This document shows positions 1 through 5,994 of a stretch of DNA of 10,200 nt, piece by piece. The notes under the pieces were generated by a model that made no database searches, was not told the origin of the DNA, and was given only the letters and a program-made list of their open reading frames with translations. A program made the position numbers and the translations under genes. Numbering within the stretch: the stretch's first letter is position 1; every line of letters starts with the position of its first letter. The stretch covers positions 1 to 10,200 of the forward strand of contig NZ_BAAACY010000123.1 in assembly GCF_039521925.1 (NCBI RefSeq), written 5' to 3'. The stretch is from Virgibacillus salarius. Lineage in GTDB: Bacteria > Bacillota > Bacilli > Bacillales > Amphibacillaceae.

Positions 1-258
1 ACTTCATGCTAGCGTTGTAGAGCCTGATAATAGCGAAGGCCGGCCACTTCAACTCCTGTGGGAAGTGTTTGACCTGAAGATCCACTTTTTTGAGCGGGTT
101 TTGCTAAAAAAGTTAGCTGAAGGACAAATCCCCACGGAAAGGGAAGTGGGCAGCCGGAGTGGTGGTCAAGCAGTAGCTATTATTCCATAATAGCTACTAG
201 AGGGAGCGTAAATCTGAGCATTTAGTGATAAGGACTGAGCGAATTTTGCTCAGTTTTT
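1..258 (+). ncRNA. Candidate structured RNA in repeat copy 1
   Basis: The sequence can form a nested architecture. An outer helix pairs CCGGCCACTTC (40-50) with GAAGTGG (143-149) plus CCGG (154-157), leaving a GCAG bulge. Inside it, TCC/GTGGG (54-62) pairs with CCCACGGA (131-138). An internal hairpin pairs C+T6 and AGC (85-95) with GCT+A6+G (103-112). GTTTGACC (67-74), lying inside the outer helix, pairs with GGTCAAGC (164-171), lying outside it, which makes an 8-bp pseudoknot with one wobble. A perfect 12-bp hairpin follows directly (172-183 with 187-198, loop TCC), then a terminator at 234-258. The +-strand sense is inferred from the T-run of that terminator. No promoter can be seen because the window starts here. 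I do not recognise the family; an omega-RNA-like or other transposon-associated RNA, or a stand-alone regulatory RNA, are both possible. Confidence 0.45.
233..258 (+). terminator. Intrinsic terminator at end of candidate RNA, copy 1
   Basis: ACTGAGC (234-240) pairs perfectly with GCTCAGT (248-254) across a GAATTTT loop and is followed directly by TTTT. In repeat copy 2 the equivalent stem has a mismatch (GCTCCGT) and the T-run is interrupted, so the signal is intact only here. Confidence 0.65.
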
Positions 259-451
259 CTAATAGTCTAGGAAATTATAAAATTAGCCTATGTGGATAAA
301 TAGAGGCGTGGTGAGCCGCGCCCAGATCCAGCGCCTATAAATTAGGCGAGTTCACGAATCGTCCTAATCTAAATCATTATTGGCTCGCAAGCATACTGTG
401 ATTCCTTTAGCTCCGTTGACTTGTTTCATTCGCTATGTTTCTAATCGGTGC

Positions 452-479
452 TTGTACTTTTGTTCTATACACGTATAAA
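452..479 (+). promoter_or_regulatory. Possible sigma-A promoter ahead of the desulfurase remnant
   Basis: TTGTAC (452-457), a 16-bp spacer and TATAAA (474-479) lie at the extreme right end of repeat copy 1, about 45 bases before the pseudogene start. The -35 is poor (three of six) and the -10 is good (five of six). Copy 2 lacks the TATAAA at the same place. If real, it could still drive the downstream DUF554 gene through the dead desulfurase. Confidence 0.25.
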
Positions 480-525
480 TTAATGAGCTTCAGCTTATAG
501 TCTAAATAGAATTGGCGGATAGATC

Positions 526-1136
526 ATGATATATTTTGATCAAGCTGCCTCATCTTATCCGAAACCACCAGTAGTTATCGAGGCGATGATGAGGGTAATG
601 AATGAAATAGGTGCGATCCCCAAAAGAGGGGGGCATACTATGGTACAAGGGTGAATTAAAACCACTTATTCATGGAGGGATGGGAAGCCATTCAGAGGAA
701 GTATTGCAACCAAACGGATGGTCGGAAAGATTTGAAAGTGGTACGTTGAATACGCTAGCGATAGCTGGTTTACTTGCTGCTTTAAGTTTATTTGAAAAAC
801 AAGTAGAGGAAATTGTTTCACGTGAAACATTATTAACGCAAATGCTTGTGAATGAGCTCCAAGCAATTTCTGGTGTTACGTGCTATAGGATAGATGAATG
901 ATCTCTGCCAATGATAGCATTTAATAGTAAAGATATATCATCACATGAAATTGCTACGATACTGGATGCACATTATCAGATCGCATTACGAGCTTGTCTA
1001 CAATGTAGTTCACTAATGCATGAAATGTTGCAAACCAGAACAAGGTGCTGTAAGAGTAAGTCTTTCGAGAAGCAATACATAAGAAGAAATAACTCCATTT
1101 ATAAAAGCAATGAGAGACATTGCAAGCATCTATTAA
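526..1136 (+). pseudogene. Cysteine desulfurase (aminotransferase class V), broken
   Basis: The remnant starts with MIYFDQAASSYPKPP, the typical N-terminus of PLP-dependent cysteine desulfurases of the NifS/Csd type. After about 30 residues it jumps, with a frame change near 610, to PKEGGILWYKGELKPLIHGG and GSHSEEVLQP...RFESGTLNTLAIAGL, which in the family lie after the PLP-binding lysine. Roughly 170 residues are missing, including that lysine. A TGA at 899-901 breaks the reading, which resumes in frame as PMIAFNSKDISSHEIATIL and ALRACLQCSSLMHE; the C in LQC is the expected catalytic cysteine. A frameshift near 1035 leads to EQGAVRVSLSRSNT, an in-frame TAA (1080-1082), then TPFIKAMRDIASIY and the stop. 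In life these enzymes remove sulfur from cysteine for Fe-S or thio-cofactor assembly; this copy cannot be active. It directly precedes the DUF554 gene and was probably the first gene of that operon. Confidence 0.93.
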
Positions 1137-1166
1137 ATTAATTCAATTATTGGGGATGATGAGGGC

Positions 1167-1871
1167 ATGGCATTATATGGAACTATCATCAATGGCGTAT
1201 TAATCATCATTGGTAGTTTGTTTGGTTTACTCTTTACAAAAATTCCTGAACGGTATAAAGAAACAGTTATGCAAGGAATTGGATTGGCAGTTATGATTAT
1301 TGGGGTTCAAATGGCACTTTCCACAGAGCTAATTATCATTGTATTACTCAGCTTACTTACAGGGGCAATTCTAGGAGAGCTATTGAATCTAGAAGTAAGA
1401 TTAAATAGTCTGGGAACATGGATAGGAAGTAAATTCACTACGAAAAGCAGTGATTTTAGCGTATCCCAAGGTTTTGTCACTGCATCACTAATTTTTGTAA
1501 TAGGTGCCATGTCGGTAATTGGTGCTTTAGATAGTGGAATTCGTGGTGATCATGAAGTATTAATTACAAAAGGAATTCTTGATGGATTTGTAGCGCTCGT
1601 ATTAACGACAACTTTAGGATTTGGGGTTATCCTATCGGTTATCCCGGTTGTTTTATATCAAGGTACTATTGCCTTATTAGCTACACAAATAGAACAAATC
1701 CTTCCAGAAAGCTTTCTGAATGGCATGATAACAGAGTTAACTGCAGTAGGTGGAGTACTAATTCTGGCGATTGGCTTCAATCTACTAAAAATCACATCTA
1801 TTCGAATCGGAAATCTATTGCCAGCTATTATTACAGTAGGTTTTATATATTATATATATCAATTATTCTAA
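1167..1871 (+). CDS. DUF554 family membrane protein (YdfK/YqgA-like)
   Basis: This is a 234-residue, very hydrophobic protein matching the DUF554 family in length and in its N-terminus (GTIINGVLIIIGSLFG, then the polar PERYKETVMQGIGLAVMIIG stretch). About six or seven membrane segments are visible, near residues 5-23, 36-52, 54-70, 103-120, 140-160, 165-180 and 195-234. Conserved-looking small-residue patches include VIGAMSVIGALDSGIRGDHEVL, here seen around residues 110-132, and a TELTAVGG motif near 190. The family is an integral membrane protein of unknown function, with transport suggested but not shown. The ATG at 1167 lies 30 bases after the desulfurase remnant and is preceded by GATGAGGGC, a close and rather weak ribosome site. 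It lacks its own clear promoter and is probably read with the upstream remnant and the downstream small gene. Confidence 0.88.
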   Translation: MALYGTIINGVLIIIGSLFGLLFTKIPERYKETVMQGIGLAVMIIGVQMALSTELIIIVLLSLLTGAILGELLNLEVRLNSLGTWIGSKFTTKSSDFSVSQGFVTASLIFVIGAMSVIGALDSGIRGDHEVLITKGILDGFVALVLTTTLGFGVILSVIPVVLYQGTIALLATQIEQILPESFLNGMITELTAVGGVLILAIGFNLLKITSIRIGNLLPAIITVGFIYYIYQLF

Positions 1872-1892
1872 ATGAGGGGGTAACTTTCGTAT

Positions 1893-2048
1893 ATGGAAAT
1901 ATACATAGGCTGGTTATTAGCAGTAATTGTTACTATTTTAACTATAGTTGTTATAATTCAAGGCATCCGCTCAAGGATACATGATAAGTATAAAAAACTA
2001 TCAGAATTAGAAGAACGCATTAAAAAGCTGGAAAAAGATAATAACTAG
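1893..2048 (+). CDS. Small membrane protein with coiled-coil tail, 51 aa
   Basis: The reading frame encodes MEIYIGWLLAVIVTILTIVV, one membrane segment over residues 4-23, then a basic turn (GIRSRIHDKYKK) and a short heptad-like charged helix (LSELEERIKKLEKDNN). It starts 21 bases after the DUF554 stop, behind GAGGGGG at 1874-1880; the 12-base spacing is long but no better start exists in frame. A strong terminator follows 9 bases after its stop. A single N-terminal anchor with a cytoplasmic coiled-coil tail suggests a small membrane-bound accessory or scaffold protein. I do not recognise a family, and its length puts it below most gene-calling cut-offs. Placement in the operon, ribosome site and terminator support that it is a real gene. 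Confidence 0.7.
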   Translation: MEIYIGWLLAVIVTILTIVVIIQGIRSRIHDKYKKLSELEERIKKLEKDNN

Positions 2049-2057
2049 TAGATAGGG

Positions 2058-2092
2058 AAACAGCGATCACAGCATGAGTATCGCTGTTTTTT
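2058..2092 (+). terminator. Terminator of the DUF554 operon
   Basis: AAACAGCGAT (2058-2067) pairs perfectly with ATCGCTGTTT (2080-2089) over a 12-base loop and runs into a T-tract (2087-2092). It closes the transcript carrying the DUF554 gene and the 51-residue gene. Confidence 0.85.
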
Positions 2093-2394
2093 GTTGATTA
2101 AGATTGTGTATAACAGAGTAAGTCGTTTCATAGATGCCGACGAGACCTACGATTATGATTATGATAAGTCAACAGTGAATCGCTGTGGCTATTTGTGTTT
2201 CCTTTACCTCATGCGAAGTGGTTCGGTCCTACGTTGCAAAGTGGATTTTCGGCTCGCGCTAATCCTGCAGGAGTCTACGTAATTAGTCTCCGCTATGAGA
2301 AGGTGCAACAATTCTTATCATAAGTAATAGGTTGACTTTTTTTACAATGGGTAAAGTGAAAATCGTTATCCGTGAGTATAAAAGCAGCTGTGTT
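2093..2394. repeat. Gene-free stretch with degenerate intergenic-repeat look
   Basis: No credible gene lies here; the short open frame over 2091-2282 has no ribosome site and no family resemblance. The part from about 2168 to 2314, with phrases such as CATGCGAAGTGGTTCGG, CCTGCAGGAGTCTACGT and AGTCTCCGCTATGAGAAGG, resembles (from memory, unsearched) the widespread CCCGCAGGAGTCTACGT-type repeats of Bacillaceae, in decayed form. A TTGACT at 2332-2337 follows, but no convincing -10 is placed 16-18 bases downstream. The stretch ends where repeat copy 2 begins. Confidence 0.35.
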
Positions 2395-2879
2395 ACTTCA
2401 TGCTAGCGTTGTAGAGCCTGATAATAGCGAAGGCCGGCCACTTCAACTCCTGTGGGAAATGTTTGACCTGAAGATCCACTTTTTTGAGCGGGTTTTGCTA
2501 AAAAAGTTAGCTGAAGGACAAACCCCACGGAAAGGGAAGTGGGCAGCCGGAGTGGTGGTCAAGCAGTAGCTATTATTCCATAATAACTACTAGAGGAAGC
2601 GTAAATCTGAGCATTTAGTGATAAGGACTGAGCGAATTTTGCTCCGTTTCTCTAATAGTTTAGGAAATCAAGGTAATTATAAAATTTGCCCATGTCAATA
2701 AATAGGAGCGTGTTGAGCCGTGTCCAGCTCCAATGCCAACGCCTATAAACTAGGGACTTCATGGACGATAAGTCATCATCGGCTCGCAACCGCACCGTGA
2801 TTTCTTTATAGCATTTGACTCGCTCCAGTCGCTACGATTTTTAATCGAGCGCTTGTGCTTTTGTTCTATGCATGTACAC
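2395..2879 (+). repeat. Long direct repeat, copy 2, with the candidate RNA
   Basis: This is the second copy of the unit at 1-476. The RNA-like half is 2395-2651. Outer and inner helices, the A/T hairpin and both pseudoknot arms (GTTTGACC 2461-2468 with GGTCAAGC 2557-2564) are unchanged. Two later elements are damaged relative to copy 1: the 12-bp hairpin (2565-2576 with 2580-2591) carries an A at 2586 that breaks one pair, and the terminator stem reads GCTCCGT with a TTTCT tail. The second half (about 2690-2879) again has GTCCAGCTCCAATGCC near its start and GAGCGCTTGTGCTTTTGTTC at its end. A 65-codon frame starting upstream at 2372 crosses the unit, but in copy 1 a single extra T near 129 shifts it, so I do not call it a gene. 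The repeat ends about 20 bases from the yyaC stop codon. Confidence 0.9.
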
Positions 2880-2901
2880 ACCATCGAATCACTTCAATAA
2901 T

Positions 2902-3522
2902 CTAATTAGGTATTGTAGGATTGGAGACTTGAATGACAACTGCAGGAGAATGGTGCTGATAAATTAAGCGCTGATCAAGCTGTTCTAATAAGTCCGCTGT
3001 TTTACTAGCCATTCGCATCACTAAGCTTAATCTAGTGTTTTGCAGAACAGAATACTCCATAAACCCACTAACATTAACAACACCTGTAAGGTGAATATCA
3101 CCAACTTCAGGCAGGAGCTTATTAAAGGCTGCTCCAGGTTTTATTGGCCCTGTACCAGTAATAAGGTGTCCAATGGACGTGTGTTTACCTAAACAGGCAT
3201 CTATTGCGATTACAAAAGGATTGTGATGATTGCTATATATATTCTGTAAATAGTCATGTATATTGGTGGCATGAACGGGTTCATCTAGTGTACCATAGAT
3301 CGATAAATGTTTAATTTTTTTCTCAGCTAGTAGTGTACCAGTTAATGGACCTAAAGAGTCTCCCGTAGAACGATCCGTACCAATACATACCACTACATAA
3401 TCACGTGGCGAGTGCGGCATCCAGGAAATAATTTTCTCACGCATAACGTGTAAAAAATTAGGTTCTGTATGTAGCATACGGAAATTTTCATTTCTCCGGC
3501 CTAATTTGCTTTTTAAATTCAT
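2902..3522 (-). CDS. yyaC: YyaC family spore protein (DUF1256)
   Basis: The 206-residue product matches the YyaC family of endospore formers in length and motifs. After about 40 residues comes VVVCIGTDRSTGDSLGPLTG (residues 43-62), the signature that resembles the nucleotide- or metal-site loop of hydrogenase-maturation-type proteases. YGTLDEPVHATN (76-87) and the central AIDACLG (106-112) with GPIKPGA (125-131) and HLTGVVNVSGFMEYSVLQNTRL (144-165) follow. The family is annotated as a putative sporulation protease, distantly like Gpr; its substrate is not known to me. Start at 3522 is fixed by GGAGGAT 5 bases upstream (complement of 3528-3534). It runs opposite to its neighbours and diverges from the ykvI-like gene over about 90 bases. 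No clear terminator separates its 3' end from repeat copy 2. Confidence 0.93.
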   Translation of the reverse strand: MNLKSKLGRRNENFRMLHTEPNFLHVMREKIISWMPHSPRDYVVVCIGTDRSTGDSLGPLTGTLLAEKKIKHLSIYGTLDEPVHATNIHDYLQNIYSNHHNPFVIAIDACLGKHTSIGHLITGTGPIKPGAAFNKLLPEVGDIHLTGVVNVSGFMEYSVLQNTRLSLVMRMASKTADLLEQLDQRLIYQHHSPAVVIQVSNPTIPN

Positions 3523-3544
3523 AGCTTATCCTCCAAATACATAT

Positions 3545-3553
3545 TGGTATAGT
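3545..3553 (+). promoter_or_regulatory. Possible extended -10 promoter of the ykvI-like operon
   Basis: TGGTATAGT carries the TGN extension and five of six -10 bases. No good -35 sits 16-18 bases upstream. It overlaps the yyaC promoter on the other strand, so binding at the two would exclude each other. No better sigma-A candidate is visible between the two genes. Confidence 0.35.
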
Positions 3554-3579
3554 ATACGGAAATTTTTTGAAATCTATAC
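3550..3579 (-). promoter_or_regulatory. Probable forespore sigma-G/F promoter of yyaC
   Basis: On the minus strand, GTATA (complement of 3575-3579) is followed after 18 bases by TATACTA (complement of 3550-3556). From memory the sigma-G consensus is GHATR-N18-CATNHTA, which fits with one mismatch. The predicted transcript start is about 20 bases before the yyaC ATG and just ahead of its ribosome site. Sigma-F and sigma-G sites overlap, so the two cannot be told apart here. Confidence 0.5.
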
Positions 3580-3609
3580 ATCGATTCTTAAATTATTGGA
3601 GGAACTTAC

Positions 3610-4635
3610 ATGCTGCGTGCGGGTATGAAATGGATGTTTTTAATTATTGGAACAACAATAGGAGCTGGATATGCTTCTGGGAGGGAATTGTGGCAATTTT
3701 TTGGTCATGAAAGTGGACTAGCTATTTGTTTATTTGGCCTACTTTTTTCAATTTGTTGTATAGTGATAATGACCATAAGCTTTGAACGACAATCGACGCA
3801 TTATTTACCAGTGCTACGTGAAATTGTCGGTGAGAAACTTACTGTAATATATGATGTCATGATATTTATTTATCTTTTTACAACAACCGTAATTATGATT
3901 GCTGGAAGTGGGGCAACTTCTCAAGCGTTTAATTTTTCCTATTGGTGGGGTATAAGTATTATAATTATTGCGCTTATTATTTTATTTATGAAGGGAATAA
4001 ATGGGCTACTTTCTATGAATCAATTTATATTACCATTATTATTGACAGGACTGCTATTTGTATTATTATGGTTTACCATTGATCAACAACTTGATTTATT
4101 TTCACATTGGGATGAGCAGCGTAATTGGACAGCCGCATTTCCATTTACTGCGTTAAATATTCTTCCGCTAATTGCGGTCTTGGGGGCAATTGGGAACAAA
4201 GTAAAGTCCAAGCAGGAGATATGGATAGCAAGTGTTGGTAGTGGATTAATACTTGGTGTTATCTCGTTTATTTATAATAATAGCTTAATTCAAATAGCGG
4301 ATGAATTACTGTTATATGAGATTCCCTTATTTGCAATTTTAAAGCACTACCCGTTCGAAATGCTAATACTGATGAGTATTCTATTATGGTTTGCTATTTT
4401 TACAACCGCAGCTTCTGGAATTTTGGGTATCGTAACGCGTATAAAGGAGTATATAAAAAAACCATTATGGTTGATTGTTTCTGTTACCTTGGTTACAATG
4501 ATTCCATTAACAGCACTAGGTTTCTCGACATTAATAAACTATTTGTACCCCATATATGGCATACTAAATTTATACGTTTTAACGCGACTATTATTATTTC
4601 CGGTATGGGATAAATTAGAAAATAAAAAAACATAG
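3610..4635 (+). CDS. YkvI family membrane protein (transporter-like)
   Basis: The 341-residue product has about ten hydrophobic segments and the family hallmark GTTIGAGYASGRELWQFF at residues 14-31, in the first membrane helix. This glycine-rich broken-helix motif is typical of LeuT-fold (APC-superfamily) carriers, to which YkvI-type proteins and the germination protein GerAB are related. The substrate is unknown. Other features are an ATSQAF stretch near residue 103, the polar loop DLFSHWDEQRN (about 161-171), and a short basic C-terminus (DKLENKKT). The ATG at 3610 lies 7 bases after GGAGG (3598-3602). It leads an operon with the MscS gene (25 bases downstream) and yyzM. A spore or germination role is possible because of its divergent partner yyaC, but that is inference. 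Confidence 0.85.
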   Translation: MLRAGMKWMFLIIGTTIGAGYASGRELWQFFGHESGLAICLFGLLFSICCIVIMTISFERQSTHYLPVLREIVGEKLTVIYDVMIFIYLFTTTVIMIAGSGATSQAFNFSYWWGISIIIIALIILFMKGINGLLSMNQFILPLLLTGLLFVLLWFTIDQQLDLFSHWDEQRNWTAAFPFTALNILPLIAVLGAIGNKVKSKQEIWIASVGSGLILGVISFIYNNSLIQIADELLLYEIPLFAILKHYPFEMLILMSILLWFAIFTTAASGILGIVTRIKEYIKKPLWLIVSVTLVTMIPLTALGFSTLINYLYPIYGILNLYVLTRLLLFPVWDKLENKKT

Positions 4636-4660
4636 GTATTTACAGCAGGAGGAGGTACAT

Positions 4661-5668
4661 ATGGATAAGGAAGAAGTTAGCAAGGAAATAAATAATTTTA
4701 GTGATGAGTTATCTAAGTTTTGGGATTATATAACTGGGGCAGATTTTTGGCTAGCGATAGGGTTAGGTGTACTTCGAATTCTAGTAATTTTACTACTAGC
4801 TTATATAATTGTCCGAGTCACCCGTAAGGTAGTCGATCGTTTATTTAAACAAAGAGAGAATGGCCCAATTCGAATTACAGAACGACGAGAAAATACTTTG
4901 AAAAAATTAATTAAAAGTACGATAACCTATGTTGTATACTTTATTGCGTTCATCATGATACTTGATAATGTATTAGGTTTTCAGGTCGGAGCGTTACTAG
5001 CTGGTGCTGGTGTTGCAGGACTAGCTATTGGTTTTGGTGCACAGAATCTTGTTAGAGATATCATTTCAGGATTTTTCATTATTTTTGAAGACCAATTCTC
5101 AGTAGGGGATTATGTTGGAGTAGCTGGTATCGAAGGAACAGTTGAAGAAATTGGTCTACGAACTACAAAAGTATTGAGTTGGACAGGTGAAATGCATATC
5201 TTACCAAACGGAAATGTCACTCAGGTTATAAATTACTCTATTCATAATGGTCTAGCTATTGTTGATATTAACATTCCATATGAAAGCAGTGTAGATGATG
5301 CGGAGAAGATTATTAATGATGTGGCAGTAACGTTACCTGATAAGTATGATTTTCTAGTCGGTGTTCCAGAGATTATCGGTGTGCAAAATTTAGAAGCTTC
5401 ATACTTTGTTATACGAGTTATTGCAGATACGCTGCCAGGCTTTCAATGGGCAGGCGAAAGAAATATTCGTAAAGAAATGCAGGATAAGCTGTATAAAGCA
5501 GGTATTGAAATCCCTGCACCACGAATTGTTATGTATTCTCGTGAACAAAAAGATAACATTCTCAACCGTGATAAATCACAACTGCAACAAACGCAGACAA
5601 ATAGAAACCAATTAAATTATGAAGAATCAGGGAATAGTCAAACGGAACAAACACCTGAGCGAGAATAA
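4661..5668 (+). CDS. MscS family mechanosensitive channel, long-tailed
   Basis: The 335-residue protein is a small-conductance mechanosensitive channel that opens on membrane tension to release solutes after osmotic downshock. Membrane helices are near residues 28-52, 86-104 and 108-142; the last is the pore-lining helix with the Gly/Ala pattern AGAGVAGLAIGFGAQNLV (114-131). The beta domain follows with QFSVGDYV (145-152) and GTVEEIGLRTTKV (159-171), then LPNG (181-184) and the C-terminal alpha/beta cage to about 290. Beyond that is a 40-residue Gln/Asn/Glu-rich tail (from about 295) that the second channel of this window lacks. The start is set by AGGAGGAGG (4647-4655) 5 bases before ATG. 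It sits second in the operon after the ykvI-like gene. Confidence 0.95.
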   Translation: MDKEEVSKEINNFSDELSKFWDYITGADFWLAIGLGVLRILVILLLAYIIVRVTRKVVDRLFKQRENGPIRITERRENTLKKLIKSTITYVVYFIAFIMILDNVLGFQVGALLAGAGVAGLAIGFGAQNLVRDIISGFFIIFEDQFSVGDYVGVAGIEGTVEEIGLRTTKVLSWTGEMHILPNGNVTQVINYSIHNGLAIVDINIPYESSVDDAEKIINDVAVTLPDKYDFLVGVPEIIGVQNLEASYFVIRVIADTLPGFQWAGERNIRKEMQDKLYKAGIEIPAPRIVMYSREQKDNILNRDKSQLQQTQTNRNQLNYEESGNSQTEQTPERE

Positions 5669-5708
5669 TAAATAGTAGTTATAATGAGATAAAAAGGAGA
5701 AAAACAAG

Positions 5709-5906
5709 ATGGAAGGAAAAGAGTTTGCATTAAATGATGTCGTCATGATGAAAAAGCCGCATCCATGTGGGGAAAATCGCTGGAAAATTATTCGCATGGG
5801 TATGGATATTCGAATTAAATGTCTAGGCTGTGATCATAGTGTGATGATACCGCGTAGACAATTTACTAAAAAAATGAAAAAAGTGCTAGAAAAAGCAGAA
5901 GAATAA
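5709..5906 (+). CDS. yyzM: DUF951 family protein YyzM
   Basis: The 65-residue protein matches the DUF951/YyzM family: LNDVVMMKKPHPCGENRWKI at residues 8-27, then RMGMDIRIKC and LGCDHSVMIPRRQF. Three cysteines (Cys20 in HPCGENRW, Cys39 and Cys42 in CLGC) suggest a small zinc-ribbon-like fold, and the basic tail (KKMKKVLEKAEE) could bind nucleic acid; both are inference, since the family has no established function that I know of. The gene sits directly upstream of ychF in many Bacillaceae, as here. It begins 40 bases after the MscS stop behind AAGGAG (5694-5699) and is last in its operon. Confidence 0.93.
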   Translation: MEGKEFALNDVVMMKKPHPCGENRWKIIRMGMDIRIKCLGCDHSVMIPRRQFTKKMKKVLEKAEE

Positions 5907-5918
5907 AAGTAGTTAAAA

Positions 5919-5948
5919 TAGACTATGACACCTAGAAAATGTTACAAT
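5919..5948 (+). promoter_or_regulatory. Possible extended -10 promoter after yyzM
   Basis: TAGACT (5919-5924), 18 bases, then TACAAT (5943-5948) preceded by the TGT extension (5940-5942). A start near 5955 would give only about 75 bases before the terminator at 5995-6031. It may serve a very short RNA or ychF read-through. Confidence 0.35.
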
Positions 5949-5994
5949 GGTAGCAGACAGAAAGAAATATTTACAACGTGATAGGGTAAAACGC

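Larger units (their letters stand above)
1..476 (+). repeat. Long direct repeat, copy 1 (left end cut by window)
   Basis: This stretch recurs in the same orientation at 2395-2879. Positions 1-258 match 2395-2651 with only about five substitutions and one single-base indel. The remainder (about 259-476) aligns but is much more divergent, with several small indels. The second half (roughly 300-476, containing CCAGATCCAGCGCC near its start and GGTGCTTGTACTTTTGTTC at its end) has the look of the AGCTCCAGCGCC...GCGCTTGTGCTTTTGTTC intergenic repeats that I know from Bacillaceae genomes; that link is from memory and not searched. No intact reading frame runs through the copy. The left boundary is not visible because the match begins at base 1. 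The unit may be a mobile element, a pair of adjacent repeats that move together, or the product of a segmental duplication. Confidence 0.9.

Noticed and set aside
1..258. Group II intron, RNase P or OLE RNA identity for the repeat
   Set aside because: No domain V GAGCCGTAT-like hairpin, no GUGYG start, and no recognisable RNase P core or OLE features that I could match by eye.
911..1141. 76-codon open frame as a separate gene
   Set aside because: Its residues (IAFNSKDISSHEIATIL, RACLQC) are the C-terminal part of the broken cysteine desulfurase, not a new protein.
2091..2282. 63-codon open frame after the DUF554 operon terminator
   Set aside because: It starts inside the terminator tail, has no ribosome site, and overlaps repeat-like sequence.
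2372..2569. 65-codon open frame across repeat copy 2
   Set aside because: Copy 1 has an extra T near 129 that shifts the frame, no ribosome site precedes the start, and the differences between copies do not favour silent sites. RNA structure explains the conservation better.
4386..4613. Overlapping frames within the ykvI-like, mscS, ssb and ychF genes
   Set aside because: They are out-of-frame shadows of strong family-matching genes, with no ribosome sites of their own.
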